A DNA stretch of 64,000 nt from CAYYKK01 sp046351395 (GTDB lineage Bacteria > Myxococcota_A > Polyangia > Polyangiales > Polyangiaceae). The translations under genes and the position numbers were made by a program. A model generated the notes under the pieces. It made no database searches and was not told where the DNA came from. It was given only the letters and a program-made list of their open reading frames with translations. The stretch is from the NCBI GenBank assembly GCA_046351395.1, contig JAXLYP010000027.1, positions 104,077 to 168,076 of the forward strand, read 5' to 3'. Shown piece after piece: positions 1 to 8,606 of this stretch; within the stretch, counting starts at the first letter, position 1, and each line of letters opens with the position of its first letter.

Positions 1-1
1 C

Positions 2-172
2 ATGGGCGCCCCGAACGTCTGCGACGAGAGGTTCTCGAACGATCGCGTGATCACGCCCGACTCGGACAGCGCGAACCGACGCGCGCCGACGCCGGAGGAC
101 GCGATCCGCGAGGGCCTCACGTGCTACGTCGCGATGCGCGACACGCACTCGAGCTGGTGCTGCAAGCGCTGA
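2..172 (+). CDS. C-terminal end of an unrecognised Cys-containing protein (5' partial)
   Basis: An open frame enters from the left edge and ends at a TGA at 170-172. Reading from the ATG at position 2 gives 56 residues with four cysteines, two of them adjacent next to the C-terminus (Trp-Cys-Cys-Lys-Arg). That ATG may be internal, since the gene probably starts before the window. Codon use is strongly GC3, like the neighbours. The cysteines and polar composition suggest an exported protein, but no family is recognisable. It runs towards the minus-strand membrane gene that ends at 176. Confidence 0.4.
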   Translation: MGAPNVCDERFSNDRVITPDSDSANRRAPTPEDAIREGLTCYVAMRDTHSSWCCKR

Positions 173-175
173 CGG

Positions 176-577
176 TCACTTCGAGACGCGCAGCGCGACG
201 ACGTGCACGATCGTCGCGAGCGTGATCAGCGACGCCGTGATGACGTGAGTGCGGCGCTTGGACGGTCGGTCGCGCAGCTTGGGCTCGCGGAGCCGGAGGC
301 CCACGCCCACGTGCGCGAACAGCAGAAAGAACCCGGCCGCGCCGGGCGCGAACGCGACGGCGCCCGCGTCGATCGCGCTCTCGGAGCCGAGGGCGCCGAG
401 GACGGCGAGCGTGTGGACCAGCGCGATCGCCGCGACGCCGAGACCCATCGCGACGTGGAGCGAGATCGGCCTCGACCCCGGGACGGCGCGCTTGCCCGCG
501 CGCAACCGGTAGGCGAGCGGGACGAGCCCCGCGAGGAGGATGCACCCCGCCGCGATCCAGCCGATCCAGAGCGCCAA
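176..577 (-). CDS. Small integral membrane protein, four predicted TM helices
   Basis: 133 residues with four hydrophobic stretches (about residues 3-23, 42-63, 73-93 and 112-130) separated by short basic loops, so a four-helix inner-membrane protein. Histidines in TM2 (LVHTLAV), TM3 (FAHVGVG) and TM4 (IVHVVAL) resemble the heme-ligand arrangement of small cytochrome b561 or ferric-reductase-like proteins. That is inference; no signature motif proves it. It lies 10 bp downstream of the lipoprotein gene that starts at 1121, so the two are probably co-transcribed. Confidence 0.6.
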   Translation of the reverse strand: MALWIGWIAAGCILLAGLVPLAYRLRAGKRAVPGSRPISLHVAMGLGVAAIALVHTLAVLGALGSESAIDAGAVAFAPGAAGFFLLFAHVGVGLRLREPKLRDRPSKRRTHVITASLITLATIVHVVALRVSK

Positions 578-587
578 CGCGGCCTCC

Positions 588-1121
588 TCAGGTCCTCGGC
601 CGGAACTGGATCGGGATCTCGACGTGGGTCTCCACGCCGCCCTGCGGCGGCCGGAACTTCGCCTTCTGGACGACGGCCATCGCGCACGACACGACGACCG
701 CCGAGAGGCCGACGTTCTCCTTGATCGAGACGGTCTTCACCTCCCCCGTCGGGAGGAGCACGACGTCGAACCGGACGGTCCCGCCCGCCTTCGGATCCGC
801 GACGAGCGCGTCGTCGAAGCAGACCTTGAACGACGGCTGGAGCTTCGTCACGACCTCCGCGGGTTCGCCTGGATCCGGGGGCGCGACCGGCGCCGCGCTG
901 GTTTGAGCAGGAGGTGCCGTGGGCGCGAGGGTCATCGCCGGGCGCGCGGAAGCGGTGGTGTTCATCCCGATCACGCCCGGCGGCGTGTCCTGCCCGTAGA
1001 GGCCGGGGGCGGTCGGGCGTGGGAACGGAGGCGCCACAGCGCCGTCGGCCTCGACCGCGGGGCCGCTGCACCCCGCAGCGAGGAAGAGGAGGGCGAGGAC
1101 TGGGCGGGCGCGCGGCGACAT
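588..1121 (-). CDS. Lipoprotein with TonB/AgmX-like C-terminal domain
   Basis: 177 residues. The N-terminus is a lipoprotein signal ending in a lipobox (LFLAAGC, Cys about residue 18), so the mature protein should be lipid-anchored. A Pro/Ala-rich linker (about 25-85) leads to a ~90-residue C-terminal domain with the pattern GGTVRFDVVLLPTGEVKTV...VVQKAKFRPP, typical of the TonB C-terminal / AgmX-PglI energy-transducer fold common in myxobacteria (family knowledge). The ATG at 1121 is chosen because longer frames upstream lack a signal peptide. It is followed after 10 bp by the membrane gene ending at 176. The role is not known; an envelope or trafficking function is inferred. Confidence 0.7.
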   Translation of the reverse strand: MSPRARPVLALLFLAAGCSGPAVEADGAVAPPFPRPTAPGLYGQDTPPGVIGMNTTASARPAMTLAPTAPPAQTSAAPVAPPDPGEPAEVVTKLQPSFKVCFDDALVADPKAGGTVRFDVVLLPTGEVKTVSIKENVGLSAVVVSCAMAVVQKAKFRPPQGGVETHVEIPIQFRPRT

Positions 1122-1135
1122 GGAGTGACCGGAGC

Positions 1136-2146
1136 TTAGCGCACCGTGCGCTCGGGCATGCGCGTGCGCGCCTCGTGCGGCGTCGTCCCGGTCCACCTGC
1201 GGAACGCGCGGTAGAACGCGGCCTTGTCCGCGTAGCCGAGGAGCGCGCCGACCTCCGCGATCGACAGGCCGGCGCGGAGCCACGCGTGGGAGAGGCGCGT
1301 ACGCTCGCCCTCGACGATCGAACCGAACGCCTCCCCTTCTTCGGCGAGGCGCCGCTGCAACGTGCGTGCGGGGACACCGAGGGCGTCCGCCACCGTCACG
1401 AGGGAGGCGTCCCCGAGGATCGTCCCGCGCGCGGTCGCGGCTCGGACGCGATCGCGAAACGAGGCCCCGGGGTGGATCCCGATGGTGAGGAGCGCCGCCT
1501 CCGGCATCGGCGCGTCGAGCGCGGACGCGCCGAGCAGGACGGAGGAGCGGCCCGCCCCCCACGTGACCGGAGCGCCGAGCACGCCCTCGAGCGCGGCCCT
1601 TCGCGGGGTTGCATCGTAGGCGAGCGTCACGCCGAGGGGCGGCGCGTCCGGCGAGACGAACCGAGACGCGAGCCCGATCTCGACGAGCGCGCACTCCGTC
1701 ACGATCTCGTGCGCGCGGCGATGCGCGGAGCCGGGCGGCGCGGGCGCGAAGAAGATCCGATCGCGCTCGCGGCGGAAGCGATCGCCGTCGCCCCAGAGCG
1801 ACTGCACGGCGAACGCGCGGTCGAACCCCGCGCGAAGCGTGGGCGCGGCGAGCATGACGAGCCCGGCCGCGTCGTAGGTCTCGAGGTCCCGCGTGAACGC
1901 GAGCTCCACGCCGAGCGTCGCGACGTCGGGGCCGAGCGCGCCGTCCAACGCCTCGACGAACGCGTCGCTCGCGGAGACCTCGATCCGCGCGTCCGGATCT
2001 CCGAGCGCGGCCGGGTCGATGCCCGAGGCGCGCGCGAGCCTGTCCGCGCCCAGGCCCTTCTTCTGCGCGAGCGCGTGGACACGCTTCACCATCCGCGCGG
2101 AGACGGTGCGGGGCTCGGCTCGGCTCGATCTGGCGTGAATGGACAC
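1136..2146 (-). CDS. AraC-family transcriptional regulator (OruR-like, N-terminal ligand domain)
   Basis: 336 residues. The first ~200 match the layout of the AraC-type arabinose-binding-like domain (the stretch TVSARMVKRVHALAQKKG followed by DRLARASGID is the usual start). The last ~100 residues form two helix-turn-helix motifs, including GVPARTLQRRLAEEG and SIAEVGALLGYADKAAFYRAFRRWTG, the diagnostic AraC/XylS signature. The GTG at 2146 is preferred over the ATG at 2092 because the TVSAR segment belongs to the domain. It is divergent from the esterase gene at 2182 with only 35 bp between, so it may control that gene and itself from a shared promoter. Confidence 0.85.
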   Translation of the reverse strand: MSIHARSSRAEPRTVSARMVKRVHALAQKKGLGADRLARASGIDPAALGDPDARIEVSASDAFVEALDGALGPDVATLGVELAFTRDLETYDAAGLVMLAAPTLRAGFDRAFAVQSLWGDGDRFRRERDRIFFAPAPPGSAHRRAHEIVTECALVEIGLASRFVSPDAPPLGVTLAYDATPRRAALEGVLGAPVTWGAGRSSVLLGASALDAPMPEAALLTIGIHPGASFRDRVRAATARGTILGDASLVTVADALGVPARTLQRRLAEEGEAFGSIVEGERTRLSHAWLRAGLSIAEVGALLGYADKAAFYRAFRRWTGTTPHEARTRMPERTVR

Positions 2147-2181
2147 TCGTCTCGGATCCCCGCGGGCGCTCTAACAGGAAC

Positions 2182-3150
2182 ATGCGCCAGTTGCGACTCG
2201 TGTTCGGTGCCTGGTGGGCGACCCTTCTCCGGCGCCTCCGGAAGGGCCCTCGGCGTCCTGGATGGGGCTTCGTCTTCGAGTTCGTGATCGAGCTCCTCCG
2301 ACGGGACTGGCAGGAGCTCCGCGCGTGGGACGCGCCGTCGGTTCGGAGGGAGCTCTCGCGGAAGCCGATGCCGAAATCCGCGACGAAGCGGGTGCGCCGG
2401 GCGGAGCTCGATCTCGACGGCGTGCGCGCGGTCGACGTCACGCCGCCGGAGCTCCGAACGGACGTCGTGATCCTGTACCTCCACGGAGGCTCGTATCTCT
2501 TCGGGTCCCCCGAGACGCACGCGGACGTCGCGGCTCGCCACGCGATCGCGGCGGGCGCCCGCGTCGTCGTCCCGGAGTATCGTCTCGCGCCCGAGCACCC
2601 CTACCCGGCCGCCCTGGACGACGCGGCGCGCGCCTTCGCCGCCCTCGTGCGCTCGGGCGTCCCGCCGGAGCGCGTCGCGATCGTGGGGGAGTCCGCGGGC
2701 GGAGGGCTCACGGTCCTCCTCGCGCTTCGCCTCGCGGCCGCGGGGACACCGCCGCGCGCGATCGCCGCGCTCTCCCCCTGGATGGATCTGTCCGCGTCAA
2801 AGCCGTCCACCGAGACCCAGGACGACGACTACGGCGACCGCGACATGCTCCTCGCGCATGCGCGGCAGTTCGCCTCCGCCCTCCCGCTCGATGATCCCCG
2901 CGTGTCGCCGCTCTTCGCAGATCTCGCGGGCCTCCCGCGCACCCTCGTGCAGGTGGGCACCGCCGAGCGCCTCCTCGACGAGGCGACCGCGTTCGCCGAG
3001 CGCGCGAAGTCCGCAGGGGTCGATGCGACGCTCGACCTGCTCCCCGAGATGCCGCACGCGCCACACCTCCTCGCCGAGTGGTGCGGTGAGGGTCAGCGCG
3101 CGATCGAGCGCGCCGCCCGCTTCCTCACTTCTTCGGACTCCGCGAGATGA
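2182..3150 (+). CDS. Alpha/beta hydrolase, hormone-sensitive-lipase-type esterase
   Basis: 322 residues with the HSL-family marks: oxyanion-hole HGGSYLFG (101-108), nucleophile elbow GESAGGG (Ser171), acid in RLLDEA (Asp266) and a catalytic His in MPHAPH (292 or 295). Such enzymes hydrolyse short-chain esters of acyl or small aromatic alcohols; the natural substrate cannot be read from sequence. There is no signal peptide, so it is probably cytoplasmic. The 3' end overlaps the convergent flippase gene by 26 bp. Divergent pairing with an AraC regulator suggests substrate-induced expression. Confidence 0.88.
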   Translation: MRQLRLVFGAWWATLLRRLRKGPRRPGWGFVFEFVIELLRRDWQELRAWDAPSVRRELSRKPMPKSATKRVRRAELDLDGVRAVDVTPPELRTDVVILYLHGGSYLFGSPETHADVAARHAIAAGARVVVPEYRLAPEHPYPAALDDAARAFAALVRSGVPPERVAIVGESAGGGLTVLLALRLAAAGTPPRAIAALSPWMDLSASKPSTETQDDDYGDRDMLLAHARQFASALPLDDPRVSPLFADLAGLPRTLVQVGTAERLLDEATAFAERAKSAGVDATLDLLPEMPHAPHLLAEWCGEGQRAIERAARFLTSSDSAR

Positions 3151-4690
3151 CGGCGCGCACGGTCGCGAGATCCGCCGCGCCGATCTCGCGCGTCGCGACG
3201 AGCACGACGACGTAGATGACGACGAGCGCGGCCGCCTCGAGCGGCGCGAAGAACCTGCCGAGGAACGGCATCACGGAGCCGACACCGACCATCGCCGCGA
3301 CGCCCAGCCCGACGCGGATGGGCGTGAGCACCGGGACCACGCCGCCCGCGAACTTCTTGAGGACGATCAACGCGACCACGAGCGTCACGCTGAGGCCGAT
3401 GAGCGTCGCGAACGCGGACGCGACCATCATCGGGCCACCGAACACGGCGGCCGGCGTCAGCGCGACCGACGCGACGACGACGAGACCGACCCCGAGCGCG
3501 GTGAGACCGGCGGACCACATCTCGCGGCGCAGGCTCGTGAGCACCGTCGTCGTCACGCCGAGGAGCGCGAAGAGAGCCATCGCCGCCGCGTGGAACGGCT
3601 GCGCCTTGCTCCCGAGCTCGGCGATCTGCGGGTCGGCGAAGGCGAAACGAAGGAGCCCATAGGGCAAGCCCATGACGACTCCCGCGAGGAGCCCGACGAG
3701 GAGGACCGCGAGGCGCATCCCTGTGCGCGTGTAGCGGGCGATCGCCACGTGATCCCGATCCACGTTCGCCTTCGCGAGCATCGGGAACAGCACGAACGTG
3801 ACGCTCATCAGGAGCTGGTAGGGCAGGAACGAGAACAACTGGAACGCGCGGTACGAGCCAACGAAGGCCTGCGTGATCCGCGTCGCCTCCCCGAGGAGAC
3901 GCCCTTTTTGGCCGACGAAGCGGCTGAAGAGGAGGAAGTCGACCTGGAGCAGGACGTTGAGCGAGACGAGGCCGACCGCCAACGGTCCGATGAAGCGGGC
4001 GTAGGACGCCACGCGCGGCGCGGTGCCGCCCGGCGCCCCGAGGCCAGCGCGCCACGCGGAGATCGGGAGGATCAGCATCGCCGCGCTGGTGAAGCCGATC
4101 GCCCCGCCGAGCACGCCGTCGAAGTGCATGACCTTCGTCGCGATCAGGATGCCCGCGACGGTCGTGGCGAAGCGGAGCCCGCCGTAGAAGATGTCGAGCC
4201 CGGCCTGATCGATGAAGCGGCGTCGCCCGTTGAGCCAGCCCACGATCGGCGCGTAGAGCCCATAGAGGAGGACGACGAGGCCGACCAGGCGGAGCGACGG
4301 GGCGATGTTCGGCGCCGCGAGCAGATCCGCGAGGACGCCCCCGAGCGACGCGAACCCGGTCGCGAGGACGATCGCGACGACGAGGTGGTAGCCGAGGACC
4401 CGCCGGTAGGCGCGCGGAGCCTCCTCGTCCGTCGCCGACGCGACAGTACGGGAAACCCCTTGGATCGAGAGCGCGACGACGACGTTGTTCACGATGCCCA
4501 CCACCGCGAGCACCTGCGAAATCGAGCCGTATCCATCCGTCCCGAGGACGGCGGGCAGCACGAGCTGCTGAGCGAACCCGAAGGCGATGAACGACAGCTT
4601 CGCGACGGCGATCGCGAGCCCGCCGCGCCCCGCGTTCTTCGTCACGTTCTCGGGCGGCCTCGCCGGCGCCACGTCCGCCACCGCCGTCAT
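3125..4690 (-). CDS. Polysaccharide/oligosaccharide flippase (MOP superfamily)
   Basis: 521 residues, nearly all hydrophobic, with about 12-14 predicted membrane helices and few charged loops. The opening (KLSFIAFGFAQQLVLPAVLG) and the repeated six-helix layout fit the MATE/Wzx-like polysaccharide biosynthesis transporters that flip lipid-linked sugars across the inner membrane. ATG 4690 is chosen because residues upstream are not hydrophobic and lie in a frame antisense to the kinase gene. It is head-to-head with the kinase gene at 4757 (66 bp apart). No glycosyltransferases are next to it, so the substrate is unknown. Confidence 0.82.
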   Translation of the reverse strand: MTAVADVAPARPPENVTKNAGRGGLAIAVAKLSFIAFGFAQQLVLPAVLGTDGYGSISQVLAVVGIVNNVVVALSIQGVSRTVASATDEEAPRAYRRVLGYHLVVAIVLATGFASLGGVLADLLAAPNIAPSLRLVGLVVLLYGLYAPIVGWLNGRRRFIDQAGLDIFYGGLRFATTVAGILIATKVMHFDGVLGGAIGFTSAAMLILPISAWRAGLGAPGGTAPRVASYARFIGPLAVGLVSLNVLLQVDFLLFSRFVGQKGRLLGEATRITQAFVGSYRAFQLFSFLPYQLLMSVTFVLFPMLAKANVDRDHVAIARYTRTGMRLAVLLVGLLAGVVMGLPYGLLRFAFADPQIAELGSKAQPFHAAAMALFALLGVTTTVLTSLRREMWSAGLTALGVGLVVVASVALTPAAVFGGPMMVASAFATLIGLSVTLVVALIVLKKFAGGVVPVLTPIRVGLGVAAMVGVGSVMPFLGRFFAPLEAAALVVIYVVVLVATREIGAADLATVRAVISRSPKK

Positions 4691-4756
4691 CGGGGCACCG
4701 ATGTCATGATCCGCGCCGCGAGGCAAAGGAACCGGCGTCCGATAGGATCCGGGGCG

Positions 4757-6658
4757 ATGCACACCTGTCCGACGTGCGGCGGCGTCTTCCAGGCGAGCGG
4801 GGCGTGCCCGCGCGACAACGTGTTGCTCTTCGAGTCCCCGCGCGACCCGCTCGTCGGCCGCGTGCTGGGGGAGCGGTACCGCATCCTCGATCGGATCGGC
4901 GAGGGTGGGATGGGCGCCGTGTACCGCGCCGCCCACACGCGCATCGCGTCCACGTTCGCGGTCAAGGTCGTGTGGGGCGAGTACGCGTTCGACGAGGAGA
5001 TGCAGCAACGCTTCCTGCGCGAGGCGGAGACCGCGAGCTGCCTCTCGCACCGATCCATCGTGCGCGTGACCGACTTCGGCACCGACGGCGTCGTCCTCAT
5101 CTACCTCGTGATGGACTACCTCGAGGGTCCGTCTCTCCGGGACGTGCTCATGCGCGAGACGCGCCTCGAGTGGCGCCGCGCGCTCCGCATCGCCGCGCGC
5201 ATCGCTCGGGGCCTCGCGCACGCGCACGGGCGCGGCGTCGTCCACCGGGATCTCAAGCCGGACAACATCCTCCTCGTCTCCGAGGACGAGGAGGAGGACA
5301 TCGTGAAGCTGCTCGATTTCGGGATCGCGGTGTCCGCGAACGACACGCGCAAGCTCACGCGCGCCGGCATGGTCGTCGGCACGCCGAACTACATGGCGCC
5401 CGAGCAGCTCCGCGCGCAGGCCGTCGACGGGCGCACGGATCTCTACGCGCTCGGCTGCATGCTGTTCGAGATGCTCGCCGGGCAGTGCCCGTTCGACGCG
5501 AAGGCGCCCGAAGAGATCGCGATGGGTCACGCGCTCAAGCCCCCGCCCTCGCTCGCTCCGGCGCTCGCGGAGCGCGGCGCCCCGCGGGAGCTCGACGCGC
5601 TCGTGCAACGCCTCCTCGCGAAGAAGCCCGACGATCGATTCGCGTCCGCGAAGGAGCTCATCAAGGCGCTGCAGGGGTTCGATCTCGAGGGGCAGCGCAG
5701 CTACATCGAGTCCGCGCCGACGTCGCGGGTCCCGCTGAAGAGCCTGCTCCCGCCCTCGCAGGGGCCGGTCGCGCCCGCGATCGTGGGCGCGCTGGAGGCG
5801 ACGATCCTGCGCGGCGCGCCCATGTACAACGCCGGTGACCACGCTGGGTGCGCCTCCGTGTACTCCGACTCCGCGCGCGACATCGCGAGCAAGTTCGCCG
5901 AGCACGTCGCCGTGAGCGCGCGGCTCGAGGCGGCGCTCGCGCGCGCCGCGATCCGCACCAACCCGACGGACGCCGCGTGGGACCTGCGCAACGCGTTCGA
6001 CGATCTCATCTTCGCGCGCCCGAGCGTGGTCGAGGGCGATGCCCTGTCCGTCGCGATCGCGGCCTACGCGGCGATCGCCGCGCGGCGCGAGACGGAGGGC
6101 CGGTTCGACCTGCTCGGCGACTACCAGGTGATGTTCGCGCGCGCCCTCGCGGCGCGCCTCCGCGCGGTCGGCGGCTTCGAGGACGCCGCGCGCCGCCTCG
6201 AGGGCGCCGCCGAGCGCGGCGCGAGGGCGGGCGGCGGAGAGTCCGCGCTTCGGCAGATCGAACCCGTGATTTGGGCGCTCCGCTCCTCGAAGAGCTTCGA
6301 CCCGTCGGAGGCAGCGGCCGCGAGCCTGAGGACCCCAGCGATCACGCTCCCGAGCGGGCCTCCGTCGGTCGCGCCCGCCTCGCGAGCCTCACTACCGCCC
6401 GTCTCCGCCGAGGTCCGCGAGCGCATCACGCGCGCGATCCGGGTCGGCGCGCCGCTCTACAACGGGGGTGATGTGGCGGCGTGCGCGCGGGTCTATCGTG
6501 AGGCCGCGGCGCAGATGGTCGCCGATCTCGAGCGCGATCCGTCCGGTCGGGCGCACGCCGAGCACCTGCGCCAGGCGCTCCTCGCGGCCGCACAGCAGCC
6601 ACCGAGCCAGGCCGCGTGGGCCCTCCGCTTCGCGTTCGACTCGATGCTCGCGACATGA
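4757..6658 (+). CDS. Ser/Thr protein kinase with zinc-ribbon start and duplicated C-terminal module
   Basis: 633 residues. Residues 4-20 form a CxxC...C zinc-ribbon-like head. The kinase domain (about 41-308) keeps all key residues: GEGGMG loop (48-53), Lys70, HRDLKPDN (163-170), DFG (187-189) and the APE-like MAPEQ. A Pro/Ser linker joins two copies of an ~80-residue helical module (about 342-420 and 552-633), each with the pattern GAPxYNxGD...C..VY and ending AAW-LR-AFD. No membrane segment is present, so it is cytosolic. The stop overlaps the start of the next gene (ATGA), implying translational coupling. Target unknown. Confidence 0.92.
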   Translation: MHTCPTCGGVFQASGACPRDNVLLFESPRDPLVGRVLGERYRILDRIGEGGMGAVYRAAHTRIASTFAVKVVWGEYAFDEEMQQRFLREAETASCLSHRSIVRVTDFGTDGVVLIYLVMDYLEGPSLRDVLMRETRLEWRRALRIAARIARGLAHAHGRGVVHRDLKPDNILLVSEDEEEDIVKLLDFGIAVSANDTRKLTRAGMVVGTPNYMAPEQLRAQAVDGRTDLYALGCMLFEMLAGQCPFDAKAPEEIAMGHALKPPPSLAPALAERGAPRELDALVQRLLAKKPDDRFASAKELIKALQGFDLEGQRSYIESAPTSRVPLKSLLPPSQGPVAPAIVGALEATILRGAPMYNAGDHAGCASVYSDSARDIASKFAEHVAVSARLEAALARAAIRTNPTDAAWDLRNAFDDLIFARPSVVEGDALSVAIAAYAAIAARRETEGRFDLLGDYQVMFARALAARLRAVGGFEDAARRLEGAAERGARAGGGESALRQIEPVIWALRSSKSFDPSEAAAASLRTPAITLPSGPPSVAPASRASLPPVSAEVRERITRAIRVGAPLYNGGDVAACARVYREAAAQMVADLERDPSGRAHAEHLRQALLAAAQQPPSQAAWALRFAFDSMLAT

Positions 6659-7422
6659 CGGGCGGCGGTGGAGGCTTTCGGGACGGTCCGCCCGCGCCGA
6701 ACGACTCGCGGCGTGAGCTCACCCCCGACATGCGGCTCGACGCGGACCACGCGGGCCGCTTCCTCCGGCTCTTCGGGTCGATCTGGATGGCGGTCGGGGC
6801 GCTCGTCGCCGTGACGTTCGGGATCGTCGCGATGATCGCGATGCAGGGGAACGCCTGGGCGCGCCTCGGCGCGTTCCTCCTCGCCGCCTCGTTCTTCCTG
6901 GTCGGCTTCGGCACGCACGCCATCGGGGGTTGGATGCGACGGCGGGTGCTCGACGTGTTCGAGCGAGGGACCGAGGTCCGCGCGACGATCACCGCCGTCG
7001 TGCTCGACCGGCGCGTCCGCATGAACCAGCGACACCCGTGGCGCGTGCACTACCAGTACGAAGCCGAGGGCCGGGTTCGGAGCGGCGTGGCGACGTTCTG
7101 GACGGATCAGCGGCCCGAGGCCGAGGTCGGAGACGAGGTCAGCGCGCTCTATGTTCCGGGATCCGCGTCCCGCAGCGTGCTCTGGTCCCGGCTCAGCGTC
7201 GCGACCAAGGGGAGCCCAGCGGCGACCACCGAGCGTCGGGTCCGGGTCGAACCCTCCGCACTGCCGGTGCGCGAGGAATCCAGCGGCGCGCCGGATCGCG
7301 AGCTCCGGGACGAGCTTGCGTCCGACTCCGCGAGCGGGACGGCTGACCCTGCAAAGATTGCGATGGAGCGGGACGACCCTGACACCGATGCCAAGGGGTC
7401 GCTCAGAGGGTCGGCCGAGTAG
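6655..7422 (+). CDS. DUF3592-like membrane protein
   Basis: 255 residues from the ATG that overlaps the kinase stop codon. Two hydrophobic helices (about residues 40-62 and 67-90) are followed by a soluble beta-rich part (VRATITAVVLDRRV...HYQYEAEGRVRSG...YVPGSASRSVLW) typical of DUF3592 proteins, then a polar tail rich in Asp, Glu, Arg and Ser. It is translationally coupled to the kinase gene and so is a candidate partner or substrate; the tail has several Ser/Thr residues. This functional link is inference from gene order. Confidence 0.65.
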   Translation: MTGGGGGFRDGPPAPNDSRRELTPDMRLDADHAGRFLRLFGSIWMAVGALVAVTFGIVAMIAMQGNAWARLGAFLLAASFFLVGFGTHAIGGWMRRRVLDVFERGTEVRATITAVVLDRRVRMNQRHPWRVHYQYEAEGRVRSGVATFWTDQRPEAEVGDEVSALYVPGSASRSVLWSRLSVATKGSPAATTERRVRVEPSALPVREESSGAPDRELRDELASDSASGTADPAKIAMERDDPDTDAKGSLRGSAE

Positions 7423-7986
7423 TTCCTCGCGCATCCCGTCAGACGGACGACGCGCCCGCCAATTTGGCGAAAACACCCCGTGCGCACAGATTTTCGCGGC
7501 CAGAACGGCGATGGGCTCGAGGGCCTGGCACGGCCTCTGCTTTATTCCCCGCCGTCGCTTGGCTTGATTGAACTTCAGCTTCCTTAATGGTCGCTTCCTT
7601 CAGCTCGCTTCCCTCTTTCTTCACGGCTTACTTTCGACGCTTCTGAAGGAGCTTCCTTCGCATCTTTGCTTCTCGCGTGGTTCCGGCCGCGCAGCTTGAC
7701 CTTGCTTGCCTGAGCTGCTTGCTTCGACTTACTCGCGCTCCTCCCAGGGCGTGCTTCCGGCAGCAGACTGCACCTTCTAAATTCGACACTCACGTCGGCC
7801 AACGATGGGTGACAGGGCGCGTACCCTCCCGGGTTCGCGCCATGTTGCTTTTGTGGATCCGGCTGCGCGGGTGGGCGCGCCGAACCCATTCGTGTCGATG
7901 CGCTGGGACCGGAGCGCTACGGCGCGGAGACAGCGTCGCTCGATCCGCGGTCGGCATCCGCTCGGGCGGCAGGGGCGACAGCGGAG
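7423..7986. other. Intergenic stretch with GCTT-rich low-complexity tract
   Basis: 564 bp with no convincing gene. Between about 7538 and 7756 the tetramer GCTT occurs around fifteen times (AAGC on the minus strand) and the GC content drops visibly below the surroundings. Short minus-strand frames here (7439-7624 and 7584-7889) encode Lys/Glu/Ala-rich peptides without domain features and with untypical codon use. A 13-bp palindrome, CGCCAATTTGGCG, lies at 7457-7469 and could be a protein-binding site. Confidence 0.45.
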
Positions 7987-8448
<462 letters not shown>

Positions 8449-8484
8449 CGAGGGATCCGCTCTGCCGATGCCGACAACGATGGT

Positions 8485-8561
8485 TGGCGCGTCCAGGAAG
8501 ATTCGAACTTCCGACCCCAGGCTTCGTAGGCCTGTGCTCTATCCAGCTGAGCTATGGACGC
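8485..8561 (-). tRNA. tRNA-Arg (anticodon ACG)
   Basis: A full cloverleaf can be drawn on the minus strand. The acceptor stem GCGTCCA pairs with TGGACGC, the D-arm is AGCTCAGCTGGATAGAGC, the anticodon arm CAGGC-CTACGAA-GCCTG has anticodon ACG at 8525-8527, and the T-arm contains GTTCGAATC. Discriminator G and CCA are encoded (8485-8488). A34 is the substrate of TadA, whose gene follows on the same strand. Confidence 0.95.
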
Positions 8562-8606
8562 AAGGAACGCGAGAGGCGCGTCTCGTATGCGCTCGCGACC
8601 GACGCG

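Noticed and set aside
7439..7889. Two short minus-strand Lys/Ala-rich ORFs as a histone-H1-like gene
   Set aside because: Codon use differs from real Lys/Ala-rich genes here, frames overlap out of phase and no start site is convincing; reported only as a low-complexity tract.
8485..8561. tRNA-Arg as attachment site of an integrated island
   Set aside because: The T6SS island is 11 kb away, no integrase or direct repeat of the tRNA 3' end was noticed, and housekeeping genes lie between.
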